Assembly (NCBI RefSeq): GCF_014203535.1
Contig: NZ_JACHJI010000018.1
Location: 55,696-119,695, forward strand
Direction of reading: 5' to 3'
From: Streptomyces griseomycini
Lineage (GTDB): Bacteria; Actinomycetota; Actinomycetes; Streptomycetales; Streptomycetaceae
DNA: 64,000 nucleotides
Below the pieces are notes generated by a model. That model was not told the origin of the DNA, searched no databases, and saw nothing but the letters and a program-made list of their open reading frames with translations. Of this stretch, positions 17,891-27,743 are shown in pieces (position 1 is the stretch's first letter; every line of letters starts with the position of its first letter). The position numbers were made by a program, and so were the translations under genes.

Positions 17891-18295
17891 CACAGTCAGG
17901 GACGGCTAATGTGGACAGGACCATGGTGCAGGCATTTGTTCGTGCCGCGATCGAGCCTTGTGCTGGCCACACAATGCACCGGTGTCCTTACGGGAGCACT
18001 GGAGCTTCGTACACTCCACAAGCAGCCTGTGGTATCGCTGCGGTCCCATGCCGACAGGCTCTTGAGTCATTGGTGCAGCCCGATGCCCTTGTCGGCTGCC
18101 TGTGGGCTGATGGCGACCGAGGGCATGTTTTTCAGTAGTCACCTGTATGCCCGCTGGTGCCCGGTAGAGGACCACAGTGTCCACAGGATTCCTGCCGTAT
18201 CAGGGTCGCTGCTTTTCGAGAGCTACATCTTTGGGAGCGGCTGGCCTGCACCACAGCGGTGCGAACCCGATGCGGTGGCAAGGCCCGCACTGCGG

Positions 18296-18769
18296 ATGTG
18301 GACCGAGCACGGGGAAGAGGGGACGACCGAGCACGCAGTCCTGAAGATGACAATGCACCAGGAAAGCGGTGGCGGAGTTCAGGTGCCGGTCCGGCTCACC
18401 TACCGGTCTGCCGATCCCTACGCCGTGGAAGCCGTATTCCACCCGGATGATCCAGGAAACGAGATTACATGGAGCTTCGCGCGTGATTTGCTCCTCGAGG
18501 GCCTGGAATACCACGCGGGAGAAGGAGATGTAACGGTGTGGAGCCCTCCGGCCCTGCGGGGAAAACACGAGGAGCGGCGTACCCTCATCCGGCTGAGCTC
18601 CCCAGAGGGAACGGCTCTGCTCTCTGCCTCGCGCACCCAACTGAAAAAGTACCTGGACAAGACACTACTTCTTGTCGCGGTCGGCACCGAATGCGAGCGG
18701 TTCGGCAGCGCACTGGACAGGCTCGAAAGGAAGCTGGGCGAGCTCACCTGCCCGGGTTTCAATGACTAG
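18296..18769 (+). CDS. SsgA-like protein (SALP family)
   Basis: 157 residues from ATG 18296; ATG 18347 is an alternative start. The core matches the sporulation-associated SsgA-like family: VPVRLTYRSADPYAVEAVFH, ITWSFARDLLLEGLEY, GDVTVW and IRLSSPEGTALL. SALPs occur only in sporulating actinomycetes and guide septum and cell-wall events by recruiting division or wall-processing proteins. The frame is open for 1.2 kb upstream through non-coding sequence and joins the P-loop fragment, but this fusion is almost surely accidental. Accessory-region SALPs are less common than the core ssgA-G set. Confidence 0.75.
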   Translation: MWTEHGEEGTTEHAVLKMTMHQESGGGVQVPVRLTYRSADPYAVEAVFHPDDPGNEITWSFARDLLLEGLEYHAGEGDVTVWSPPALRGKHEERRTLIRLSSPEGTALLSASRTQLKKYLDKTLLLVAVGTECERFGSALDRLERKLGELTCPGFND

Positions 18770-18889
18770 CCTCCACAGTCAGGTACAACGCCAAGACCCT
18801 GCGCAACCAACCCGCGCCTACCCCTTTAGTGCCGGGTTCCTCTTTCGCCGGGGATGTGTCCTGATGGCGGGGTGGTTCGGTCACTCGGG

Positions 18890-20050
18890 GGCGGGTGCTG
18901 GACGGTGGTGTCACGAGCACGGCCGAGCCGTGATGAGAACGAGCAGCAGGTCGTACGTCGGCTGTCGCGGGCGCGCAAGGCGCCGCGTGATCTGGTGGTG
19001 CGGGCTCGGACGGTCGAGCCGAGCTGGTCCGGGCAGAGGGTGCCGGCCATTGCGGATGAGCTCAGGTGCAGTCCCAGGACGGTCCGCCGCCGGCTGCACC
19101 GCTTCAACCGCTCGGGCCTGGACGGGCTGGAGGACCTGGGCGGTCAGGGCCGCGAGCGGCGGATCGCCGAGGCGGAACGTTCAAGGATCATCGGCCTGGT
19201 CAGACAGGCTCCGCCGGGCCGGCTGACCGTGCGGGCCGATGGGAGGGCTGGCCGCGGCGGATGAATCGGGGCCGCCAAAGTGGGCCCTTGACTCACTGAC
19301 TGCCGAGGCCAGGGGGCTGGGTATCGCCATCGGCCGCAGCCAGGTCCGCCGGATCCTGCTCGCCGAGGGCGTGCGCCGGCGCCGCACCCGGTCCTGGACC
19401 CGCTCGAAGGACGCGGACTTCGAGGGAGAAGGACCGGGGTCATCGGGCTCTGCACCTGCCCGCCCGAAGGCGCGACGGTCGTCTGCGCCGACGGGCTCGG
19501 ACCGGTGATCCCGCGTACGTTCCCGCCGGCGCCGGGCTGGTCGCCGAGCGGGCACCGGATCGGATCCGAGGTCGACCACGGCCGCGGACCGGAGAGGGCC
19601 TGGGGCTACGGAGCACCGCGGATCCGCGACGGACACGAGGTCACCATGACCGCGTCCTGGCGCAACAGCATCTACCGCCAGCAGTTCCTGCAGCGTCCGG
19701 AGGAGGACAACCCGGCCGGCGAGATCGTGGTCGCCACCGACAACCTGTCCTCGCACAGCAGCCTGTCCACCCGCACCTGGCTTCAGGACCACCCGGAATC
19801 CGGCATGTCTTCATCCCCGTCGGCGCCTGCCGGCTCAGCCTCCAGGAAGGCTGGTGGCGCATCTTCCGCAAGGCCGCCCTCGCCGGCCGGTCCTTCGCCG
19901 GACCACCCGAGATCGAACAGGCCACCCGCCTCGCGACATCCCGGCTCAACGCCCGAGCTCAGCCCTGGATACGGGGCAGACCTGCACCCCCCACCAGGCG
20001 CTTACGCCGCCGGTATGTGTACACCCTTCGAGGAGCCCGGCACCAGGCGC
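18890..20050 (+). pseudogene. IS630-family transposase, broken into several frames
   Basis: Pieces in order: HTH (VPAIADELRCSPRTVRRRLH), linker (LGIAIGRSQVRRILLAEGV), DDE strand (VVCADGLGPVIPRTFPP), second strand (VATDNLSSHSSLSTRTWL) and C-terminal (HVFIPVGACRLSLQEGWW) motifs. Each lies in a different frame, so at least four indels are present. The element cannot transpose. Confidence 0.65.
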
Positions 20051-20092
20051 CCCCATCGCCGCCTTCGGCTGGTGCGCAGGGATCTTGCCCGG

Positions 20093-20683
20093 TCAGGCCC
20101 AGGCTGCGGCGAGCCGATGGGCCATCGCGTGCAGGGTCGGGCGCGAGGGTGCGGGCGCGCCGGTCATCACCATCAGAGTGAGCGGTCCGCACAGTTCGGC
20201 GACGGCTGATTGGTCTTCCGGTACCGCGCCGAGCCTAGTCCGGACGTGATCCAGTACAGCGCGGGCCGGTGCGGCCAGCAGGTCGGCGTCGGCGACGAGG
20301 CGGCCGACCTCGGAGTCGTGCTGGGCTTCGCCGAGCAGCGCTCGGTAGGCGGCTCCCGCGGGTGAGGTCGTGAGGAAGGTGGCCAGCCTGACCAGGAAAT
20401 CGGTCATCGTGCGGACCGGGTCGGCGTGTGCGGTGACGGCCAGCTCGCTGCGCGCGTCCTCATCGCAGGCTTCGATCAGGATGTGCGCCTTGGTCGGCCA
20501 CCACCGGTACACGGTCATCCGCCCCACTCCGGCGCGCTCCGCGATGCCTTTCATGGTCATCGCGGAGTAGCCGATCTCGACGAGCAGGTCGTCGACGGCG
20601 CGCAGGACGGCGACGCGGGCGACCTCACTGCGTGGGCGCCCGGGGGCGGCAGGGCCGGTCATGCTGACAGAGTATCGGGACAT
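20093..20683 (-). CDS. TetR-family repressor
   Basis: 196 residues. The N-terminal HTH (about 25-65) reads YSAMTMKGIAERAGVGRMT then VYRWWPTKAHIL, and the ligand domain has the C-terminal form common to actinobacterial TetR proteins. ATG 20683 is used; ATG 20662 (MTGPAAPGRPR) is also plausible. It is divergent from the paoABC-like operon, separated by 394 bases, so it is a candidate repressor of that operon. Intact. Confidence 0.82.
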   Translation of the reverse strand: MSRYSVSMTGPAAPGRPRSEVARVAVLRAVDDLLVEIGYSAMTMKGIAERAGVGRMTVYRWWPTKAHILIEACDEDARSELAVTAHADPVRTMTDFLVRLATFLTTSPAGAAYRALLGEAQHDSEVGRLVADADLLAAPARAVLDHVRTRLGAVPEDQSAVAELCGPLTLMVMTGAPAPSRPTLHAMAHRLAAAWA

Positions 20684-21077
20684 GGCATACCGCTACCCGC
20701 CGGCCGCAGCCCGGGGCGAGTGCGGCGTGCAACGCACGTGAGGTCCCCGGTCCTATGGGTCCGGCACCCCTTCATATCGAGACACCGTGCATCGAATCTG
20801 CTAGGGTTTCGAAGCAGCAAGCCTCGTTATTGTCCGAGCGGGACCGACCCCGGTCGTTCCCGAAGTGTTTGCGGCGTTGCGCTCCCGTGCGGGCTGCGAG
20901 CGGCCGATCCCTTTAGAGCCGTCGTGTCCTGTACGTCGTGATGCCGTAACCCAGGTGACGCGCCCGGCCGTTTCTCACGCTGGTGTCGCAGCGGCCTGTG
21001 TCACGCAGTCCTCTTCCGGCCCTCTCAGCCACGGCACGACCCGACCCATCCGCGATCAGCCGAGGAGATGCAGCAGG
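20684..21077. promoter_or_regulatory. Intergenic region between tetR and the oxidoreductase operon
   Basis: 394 bases with no gene. It must hold both promoters. A weak inverted repeat CTGCT-N(11)-AGCAG is visible at about 20797-20817 and may be an operator half-site pair; not certain. Confidence 0.3.
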
Positions 21078-21689
21078 ATGTCCGACAACGACGAAGCGCC
21101 CATAGGCGGGCACAGCCGCCGGGCTGTACTCAAAACGGGTGGGTTCGCCGCCACGCTGGTCGCCACCGGCGGTGTGCTGGGCACCGCCGTCGGCGAGGGC
21201 GCGGGCGCTGCACCGCCCGCCCCGGCCACTGAGGTGACACTCGACGTCAACGGCAGAACTCATCGCCTCACAGTCGAGACCCGGGTGACCCTCCTGGAGA
21301 CGGTGCGTGAGCGTCTCGGCCTGACGGGCACGAAGAAGGGCTGCGATCGGGGCGAGTGCGGCGCCTGCACGGTTCTCGTCGACGGCCGGCGTGTGAAGTC
21401 GTGCCTGACCCTCGCGGTCATGGAGGACGGCCGGGAGATCACCACGGTCGAAGGGCTGGCCCGCGGCGAAGAACTGCATCCCGTGCAAGAGGCGTTCATC
21501 CGGCGGGACGCCTTCCAGTGCGGGTTCTGCACCCCCGGGCAGATCATGTCCGCCGTCGCCTGCATCGACGAGGGGCATACGGGCTCCGACGACGAGATCC
21601 GGGAGTGGATGAGCGGCAACCTCTGCCGGTGCAGTTGCTATCCGAACATCGTCGACGCCGTACGGGACGCCGCGAGGGAGCGCGCGTGA
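21078..21689 (+). CDS. paoA: Periplasmic aldehyde oxidoreductase, 2Fe-2S subunit (PaoA-like)
   Basis: 203 residues. A twin-arginine signal (SRRAVLKTGGFAATL, about residues 13-30) directs export of the folded enzyme. The first [2Fe-2S] cluster motif is CDRGECGACTV (Cys-x4-Cys-x2-Cys) with a fourth Cys further on, and the second is CGFC with CRCSCY. It carries electrons from the molybdenum site to the FAD subunit. The next gene starts at the last base of its stop. ATG 21078 follows GCAGGA. Length fits PaoA/YagT. Confidence 0.87.
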   Translation: MSDNDEAPIGGHSRRAVLKTGGFAATLVATGGVLGTAVGEGAGAAPPAPATEVTLDVNGRTHRLTVETRVTLLETVRERLGLTGTKKGCDRGECGACTVLVDGRRVKSCLTLAVMEDGREITTVEGLARGEELHPVQEAFIRRDAFQCGFCTPGQIMSAVACIDEGHTGSDDEIREWMSGNLCRCSCYPNIVDAVRDAARERA

Positions 21690-22672
21690 TGAAGCCGTTC
21701 GACTACACGCGCACGGCACGTGCGTCCGAGGCCGTGCGGTTGGTGGCGGCCCGCCCGGGGGCGACGTTCGTCGCGGGCGGGACCGAGTTGCTGAACCTCG
21801 TCAGGGACCGGGCTCTCGCCCCGGACCTGGTCGTGGACATCAATCAGGTCCCGCTGTCAGGCATCGAACTGCGCGACGGCACGTTGCACGTGGGGGCGAT
21901 GGCCCGGATGCGGGAGGTGGCCGAGCACCCGGTGGTCCGTTCAGGGTTCCCGGTGATGTCCGAGGCCCTGCTGGCGTCGGCGTCCCCGCAGATCCGCAAC
22001 CGGGCCTCCATCGGCGGGAACCTCATGCAGCGCACGCGGTGCTGGTACTACCGCGACGCCGGCAGCCCGTGCAACAAGCGCGAGCCCGGCAGCGGATGCC
22101 CGGCCATCACGGGGCAGAACCGCTGGCACGCGATCCACGGCGGCAGTCGCCACTGCATCGCCGTACATCCCTCCGACCTCGCGGTCGCACTGAGCGCTCT
22201 GCAGGCCACCGTTGTCGTTCTCGGCCCACGGGGCGAACGTTCCATCCCTCTCAAGGACTTCTACCTCCTGCCCGGCACGACCCCGCACAAGGAGACGGCA
22301 CTGCGGCACGGCGAGCTGATCACCGGGGTCACCGTCCCCGGGAGCCGGTCGGCCCGTCACTCGCGCTACCTCAAGCTGCGCGACCGGGCGGCGTTCGAGT
22401 TCGCCGTGGTCTCCGTGGCCGCGGCGCTGACCATGGAAGGCAGCGAGGTGAGCGATGTCCACCTCGCCTTCGGGGGCATCGCCCCGCGGCCGTGGCGCTC
22501 GGCCGAGGCCGAAGCGGCCCTGCGCGGGCGGCCGTTGACCGACTCCACCATCGCGTCGGCCGCCCAGGCACTGGTCAGCGGCGCGCAGCCGCGCGAGCAC
22601 AACACGTTCAAGGTCGAGCTGGTACGCCGTGCACTGGCCGACATTCTGACCGACCTGGGAGGCAGGCGATGA
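21689..22672 (+). CDS. paoB: Aldehyde oxidoreductase FAD subunit (PaoB-like)
   Basis: 327 residues, CO-dehydrogenase flavoprotein fold. The FAD-binding stretch SPQIRNRASIGGNLMQRTR is followed by the extra cysteine cluster RCWYYRDAGSPCNK and GSGC...CIA, which in PaoB-type subunits binds a [4Fe-4S] cluster absent from plain xanthine dehydrogenases. It hands electrons to the acceptor. Start and stop overlap the neighbours by 1 and 4 bases, so the operon is tightly coupled. Intact. Confidence 0.87.
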   Translation: MKPFDYTRTARASEAVRLVAARPGATFVAGGTELLNLVRDRALAPDLVVDINQVPLSGIELRDGTLHVGAMARMREVAEHPVVRSGFPVMSEALLASASPQIRNRASIGGNLMQRTRCWYYRDAGSPCNKREPGSGCPAITGQNRWHAIHGGSRHCIAVHPSDLAVALSALQATVVVLGPRGERSIPLKDFYLLPGTTPHKETALRHGELITGVTVPGSRSARHSRYLKLRDRAAFEFAVVSVAAALTMEGSEVSDVHLAFGGIAPRPWRSAEAEAALRGRPLTDSTIASAAQALVSGAQPREHNTFKVELVRRALADILTDLGGRR

Positions 22673-24879
22673 GCCGGATCGTGGGCAGGCCCGTGCCCCG
22701 CGTCGAGGGCCACGCGAAGGTGACCGGCGCGGCCGAGTTCACCGCGGACGTGCACGTCCCCGGCGCCCTGCACGGCGTCATGGTGCTCAGCACCGTCGCC
22801 CGCGGACGGATCACCCGCCTGGAGACCCGGCAGGCCGAGCGCTCCGCCGGTGTGGCCGCCGTGATGACCCACCGGAACATGCCACGCTTGACGGTCCCGG
22901 AACCGCATCTGCTGGTCAAGCGCTTCCTCCCGCTGCAGGACACGGAGATCCACCACAGCGGCCAGCCGGTCGCTCTCGTCCTGGCCGAGACCCTGGAGCA
23001 GGCCCAGCACGCGGCGACGCTCGTGCGCGTCTCCTATGACACCCAGCCCGTCCGGACGGTCTTCGAAGACGCCATGGACGACGCCTGGATCCCCCCGCCC
23101 GAGGAGGAGCCCGGGGAGACCCCCGTGCCCAACGAGCTCACCCGCGGTGACCCCGAGGGCGCCCTCGCGCGCGCCGACCTGCGCGTCGACGTCACCTACA
23201 CCACGCCCATCCACCATCACAACCCGATCGAGCCGTCCGCGACCACGGCTGTCTGGCGGGGCCGAAAGGTGACGGTGTACGACGCCAGCCAGGGGGTCAC
23301 CGCCGCCCAGGAGAGCATCGCCCAAGCCCTCGACCTGCCGGTCGGGCACGTTCGCGTGATCTCGCGGTATCTGGGGGGAGGGTTCGGCTGCAAGACGCCG
23401 TGGCCGCACACCGTACTCACCGCTGCCGCCGCCCGGGAGGTCGACCGCCCGGTCAAACTCGTCCTGTCCCGCTCCGACTCCTACAGCCTGCACGGGCACC
23501 GCTCCCAGGCCCATCAGCGCCTGCGGCTCGGAGCCCGGCGGGACGGCACGCTCACCGCCATCGACCACGTCACCACCCAGCAGGTCTCCCGGACCGAGGA
23601 CGAGTTCCTGCCCAGCGCCAGCGTGCCCACCCGCCGCCTGTACGCCTGCGACAACCTCTCCCTCGCCCAGCGGGCAGTCCGGCTCGACCTGCCCACCCCG
23701 GCCTGGATGCGCTCGCCCGAGGTCATGCCGGCCCACGGTTTGGAGTGCGCACTCGACGAACTGGCCTACGCGGCGGACATGGACCCGATCGAGTTGCGGC
23801 TGCGCAACCACACCGCCACCGACCCCGAGACCGGCGAGCCGTTCCCCAGCAAACACCTCAAGGAGTGCTACCGGCGCGGCGCCACCGCGTTCGGCTGGAG
23901 CGAACGCAACCCGCGCCCCGGCTCGATGCGCGACGGCCGCATCCGCATCGGCTGGGGCATGGCGACCGCCGCGCACAGCGCAGGCGGCATGCCCGGCGCA
24001 GCCGCCCGTGTCACCCTTTCCACCGAGGGCACGGCGCAGGTGCAGGTCGCCACCCAGGACATCGGCACCGGCACCTACACGGTCATGTCCCAGATGGCCG
24101 CGCACGTGCTGGGCCTGCCCCTGGACGACGTCGACTTCGTGCTCGGCGACACGAACCTGCCCTACGCGTCGCTGTCGGCCTCCTCCGCCACCGTTCCGGC
24201 CGTCGGCAGCGCCGTCAACCGCACCTGCACCAAAGCCCGGCAGAAGCTGATCGGCCTCGCCGTCGCCGACCCGCGCTCCCCGCTGCACGATCTGCCCGCC
24301 GACGGGATCACCGCCGAAGAGGGGACCCTTTACCAGACGAGCCGGCCCGAGCGGCGGGACAGCATCCGCGCGGTGCTCACCCGCCACGGCCGGCCGCTCG
24401 ACGTCGCCACCGAGGCCCCGGAGGAGAGCGGGGAGCAGTACTCCACCGGGGCCGTCTTCGCCGAGGTACGCGTCGACCCACTGCTCGGCCAGGTCCGCGT
24501 CACCCGCATGCTCGGAGCCTTCGATCCCGGGCGCGTCCTCAACCGCAGAACGATCCGCAGCCAGGTCATCGGCGGCTTCATCTGGGCGGTCGGTTTCACC
24601 CTCACCGAACACACCCTTCTCGACACCCGGTACGGCCGGTTCGTCAACCGCAATCTCTCCGGCTACCTGATCCCCGTCAACGCCGACATCCCCGACATCC
24701 AGGCCCTCTTCATCGACCAGCCGGATCCGACCAGCCAGGCCCTCGGTGCCCGTGGGTTCGGCGAGACACCGATGTGCGGCATGACCGCCGCCATCGCCAA
24801 CGCCGTCCACCACGCCACCGGACGCCGGATCCGCGACCTGCCCCTCACCCAGGACAAACTCATCGCGAGCGCATCATGA
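22669..24879 (+). CDS. paoC: Molybdenum-binding catalytic subunit (PaoC-like)
   Basis: 736 residues, xanthine oxidase family. The N-terminal domain begins VGRPVPRVEGHAKVTGAAEF. The molybdopterin site shows GGGFGCKT at about residue 237, the TQDIGTGTYTVM segment, and the active-site glutamate in ARGFGETPM near residue 696. It lacks its own export signal, as expected when the complex is exported through the PaoA Tat signal. Such enzymes oxidise aromatic or aliphatic aldehydes to acids; the true substrate here is unknown. Overlaps paoB and the maturation gene by 4 bases each. Confidence 0.88.
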   Translation: MSRIVGRPVPRVEGHAKVTGAAEFTADVHVPGALHGVMVLSTVARGRITRLETRQAERSAGVAAVMTHRNMPRLTVPEPHLLVKRFLPLQDTEIHHSGQPVALVLAETLEQAQHAATLVRVSYDTQPVRTVFEDAMDDAWIPPPEEEPGETPVPNELTRGDPEGALARADLRVDVTYTTPIHHHNPIEPSATTAVWRGRKVTVYDASQGVTAAQESIAQALDLPVGHVRVISRYLGGGFGCKTPWPHTVLTAAAAREVDRPVKLVLSRSDSYSLHGHRSQAHQRLRLGARRDGTLTAIDHVTTQQVSRTEDEFLPSASVPTRRLYACDNLSLAQRAVRLDLPTPAWMRSPEVMPAHGLECALDELAYAADMDPIELRLRNHTATDPETGEPFPSKHLKECYRRGATAFGWSERNPRPGSMRDGRIRIGWGMATAAHSAGGMPGAAARVTLSTEGTAQVQVATQDIGTGTYTVMSQMAAHVLGLPLDDVDFVLGDTNLPYASLSASSATVPAVGSAVNRTCTKARQKLIGLAVADPRSPLHDLPADGITAEEGTLYQTSRPERRDSIRAVLTRHGRPLDVATEAPEESGEQYSTGAVFAEVRVDPLLGQVRVTRMLGAFDPGRVLNRRTIRSQVIGGFIWAVGFTLTEHTLLDTRYGRFVNRNLSGYLIPVNADIPDIQALFIDQPDPTSQALGARGFGETPMCGMTAAIANAVHHATGRRIRDLPLTQDKLIASAS

Positions 24880-26048
24880 ACGACGCCTGGCAGCAGTTGT
24901 ACCGCCTGTGGGAGTCGGGCACGCCCGGCGCCCTGGCCACCGTCGTCTCCGCCTACGGCTCGGCGCCCAGGCAGCCCGGAGCGATCATGGTCTGCACCCC
25001 GCAGGGGAAAGTCACCGGCAGCGTATCGGGGGGCTGCGTGGAAGGGGCCGTGTACGACAAAGCCCAGGAGGCACTGCGGTACGGCACCGCAGCACTGGAA
25101 CGCTACGGGGTCGGTGACGACGACGCCGGCGCGGTCGGCCTGACGTGCGGCGGCACCATCGAGGTCCTCGTCGAACGCATCGACCGCTCCTCCTTCCCCG
25201 AATTGGAGGACCTCCTCACCCATCGACGGGCCGGCACCGCCGTCGCCCTGGCCACCCTCCTCGACGACGCGAGCGCACCCGGCTCGGGCCGGCACCTCGT
25301 CTGCTGGGCCGACGGCACGAGCGGCAGCACCGGCAGCAGCGCCCTCGACGAGGAGATCGCACGGGAAGCAAAACGGCTGCTGGCCCAGGGCCGCTCCGGC
25401 GTCATCCGCCCCACGACCGCCGCTACGGACGGCCCGAAGAACGGCACAGCCGGCAGCCCTCGCGTGTTCGTCAACTGCCTGACGCCCCCGCCGCGCATGC
25501 TGATCTACGGCGCCAACGACTTCGCCGCCGCCCTGGCACGCCAAGGCGCCCTGCTCGGCTACCGGGTCACCGTGTGCGACGCCCGCCCGGTGTTCACCAC
25601 ACCAGAACGGTTCCCGGACGCCGACGACGTCGTCGTGGCCTGGCCCCACCACCACCTCGCCGCCGAAGCGGCAGCCGGACGCATCGACGCGCGCACCGCG
25701 GTCGTCTCACTCACGCACGATCCCAAGTTCGACCACCCCCTGCTGAAGACCGCGTTGCGCCTGGATCTCGCCTACACCGGAGCCATGGGCTCGCGGCGCA
25801 CCGCCGCGCGCCGGGTGGCGGGACTGCGAGCCGCGGGACTGCCCGAGGAACAACTCACGCGCCTGAGCTCTCCCGCCGGACTGGACCTGACCGGTACCAG
25901 CCCGGCCGAGACAGCGCTGTCCATCACCGCCGAAATCCTCCACCTGCGCAACGGCGGCAGCCGGATGCGCCTGCGCGACATCCACGGACCGATCCACCGG
26001 AAAGCCACGCCACCGCAACAGCCGCTGCTGGAAGTAAGCGCCCCCTGA
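24876..26048 (+). CDS. XdhC/PaoD-type molybdenum cofactor maturation factor
   Basis: 390 residues. An N-terminal XdhC/CoxI domain (GALATVVSAYGSAPRQPGA, then VTGSVSGGCVEGAV) is followed by a Rossmann-like domain (RMLIYGANDFAAALARQGAL) and AMGSRRTAARR. This family binds the cytosine-dinucleotide or sulfurated cofactor and inserts it into the catalytic subunit before export. As the fourth gene of the operon, directly overlapping paoC, it matches PaoD in position, although its sequence is closest in kind to XdhC. Confidence 0.82.
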   Translation: MNDAWQQLYRLWESGTPGALATVVSAYGSAPRQPGAIMVCTPQGKVTGSVSGGCVEGAVYDKAQEALRYGTAALERYGVGDDDAGAVGLTCGGTIEVLVERIDRSSFPELEDLLTHRRAGTAVALATLLDDASAPGSGRHLVCWADGTSGSTGSSALDEEIAREAKRLLAQGRSGVIRPTTAATDGPKNGTAGSPRVFVNCLTPPPRMLIYGANDFAAALARQGALLGYRVTVCDARPVFTTPERFPDADDVVVAWPHHHLAAEAAAGRIDARTAVVSLTHDPKFDHPLLKTALRLDLAYTGAMGSRRTAARRVAGLRAAGLPEEQLTRLSSPAGLDLTGTSPAETALSITAEILHLRNGGSRMRLRDIHGPIHRKATPPQQPLLEVSAP

Positions 26049-26059
26049 CCCGTCGGCGA

Positions 26060-26776
26060 GCGGACGCCGTCCCGCCGGAGGCTCGGCAACGACTGCGCAG
26101 CCGCGTTGTGCCACGTCGCCGACAAGCTCCTGACCGGCCTCCACTTCTGTCCCACCCGCCAGGGGATCCAGTGGGCTGCTCGCGCCGTAGGGCCGGGCTT
26201 GCAGAAGGCGGTGTTGCAGGTGGAGCAGCTCGTCCGAGGGGAAGTCGCCGGCGTTGAGATCGGCGGTGTCGAGCCGGGCGCCGCAGGGGCCTTGTCCGGG
26301 GTCGATGACGTTGCGGCACTGGGCTGGGTGGAGCGGGTCGGCGTGCGGCTCGACGATCAGACGTCGTGAAGTGCCTCGGATCATCTGTGCCGGCAGCTCG
26401 CGGGCGGGGCAGGTGGTGCAAGGAAGCAGCGGTGCTCCAGGCAGGCGAAGTCGGCCGCCATCCGCCATGCCGGTTTCCAGGGTCCTCCGTGGCGTTGCTG
26501 GATGGCCGAGCCGTCGCCGGAGAGGCAGGAGGGGCAGTAGCGCGTCGATGTCGTCAGCAGCCAGACGGGGAAGACCCCGCGGGGGGCGGGTGTCAGGCCG
26601 CGCATGCCCAGACCGTGCTGGGGCTCCACCTCGTCGGCGAACCAGTCGACCCCGTCGATCCGGAACCCGGCACCCGGCGCCAAGTCCAGCAGTCTCTGTG
26701 CCGCCGTCGCCGGGGCCCCTTCCAGCCCGTCGGCCAGACCAGGGAGGAATCGCTCAGCGGGCGACCCAGGTCGAGG
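26060..26776 (-). pseudogene. TniQ-family remnant of a Tn7-like transposon
   Basis: The central part has FRIDGVDWFADEVEPQHG, TSTRYCPSCLSGDG and AWRMAADFACLEHRC, which match the zinc-finger region of TniQ targeting proteins. A frameshift near 26410-26430 moves the tail (GTSRRLIVEPHADPLHPAQC) to another frame. The N-terminal third is missing; it is fused directly to the TnsA part. TniQ proteins recognise the target site for Tn7-like elements. Confidence 0.55.
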
Positions 26777-27534
26777 CCTCCGGTGCCAGAGGAGATGAAC
26801 CGCGTGGGCCCGCCCCACCGCCGGCAGCCGTGTCATCTGGACCAGTTCCCCGAACGCGACCGGCCCGTCGGCGGCGGCCGCGAGAAGAGCGGGCTGGCAT
26901 CCCAGCTGGTCCGTCAGCGGCCGCCGTTGCGCCGACAGCGCGTCCAGCCCCGAGAGCGCGTGCGGGCGCCATCCGGTGATCACCGAGTAGCGCCAGCCGC
27001 AGGCGGCCGCAGCCTCCCGGGACGCGGCAAACTTCACCGCGTCCACCTCGCCGGTCAGTCCGGCAGGCCGGATATCCAGCAGCCAGTGCCCGCTGTCACC
27101 CATCACGGCCAGGAAGTCCGGGGTGTGTCCGGCATGGCCGTCGACGTGCTCGAAGCTGAGGGTGAAGGGCTGCGGAAGCACCTCGATCACCGCCATGAAG
27201 TCCAGGGCCAGCAGGGCCGCCCTCTCCTCCAGCGATTCGAAGCCGTGCTTCCGCCCTGCCGAGACCAGGAACTCCAGCACCGGACGATGTCTTCGCTTCG
27301 TCCTCCAAGTGAACCCGCGAACCGGCTTCGACGAAAGCGCCGGCACCGAACCGAGGTCCCGGACCGGCCAGACGACCTCCGACCGTTGATCTGCCAGGCG
27401 GCCGTCCAGCGGCTCGCCCAGTTGTCCCGCATGACCAGCCGCGTACGGGCCTCATCCAGGCTCCTGTACGGCGACATCAGCTCGTCCAGGACGCATGCGT
27501 CAGAACGGACCTGGGCGGCAGCCCTCGGATTCAC
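26777..27534 (-). pseudogene. TnsA-like transposase endonuclease remnant
   Basis: The frame carries RKHGFESLEERAALLALDF (catalytic Glu), HTPDFLAVMG (catalytic Asp) and LLDIRPAG (the strand expected to hold the last acidic/basic pair), then SREAAAACGWRYSVITGW. This is the Streptomyces TnsA-like nuclease that cuts the 5' strand. N-terminal residues from 27534 (RSLDEARTRLVMRDNWASRW) are in a different frame; a one-base shift lies near 27386. The C-terminus runs into TniQ sequence near 26776, so the genes that normally lie between (TnsB and TnsC) have been deleted. Confidence 0.6.
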
Positions 27535-27743
27535 CGCACCAGATCACCGGCTCGTACGGCGCCCCGCAGCGGTTGATCACAACTGATCGCTTCGCAGAGT
27601 GACCACGGGACAACATCGGCGTCGCTTGCCAACAAGCGTGCTGATTCGCCAACTGTGCTGGGTCGTCACACACAGTAGGCAACCTCGGCCGCGCGACGGG
27701 TCGCCGGTCTCTGTCCACAGGCCCGGCCGGGCGGAATGATCAC

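Noticed and set aside
17087..18769. One 560-residue protein joining a P-loop domain and an SsgA-like domain
   Set aside because: The middle 230 residues are Cys/Trp/Pro-rich and without protein character, and each end resembles a separate family with its own start or end.
22366..24813. 815-codon open frame on the minus strand opposite paoC
   Set aside because: A shadow of the GC-rich coding frame; the plus-strand protein has clear molybdenum-enzyme motifs.
23400..24875. Long N-terminal extension of the XdhC-type protein
   Set aside because: Lies in paoC in another frame and is Arg/Pro/His-rich; ATG 24876 overlaps the paoC stop and begins the homologous part.
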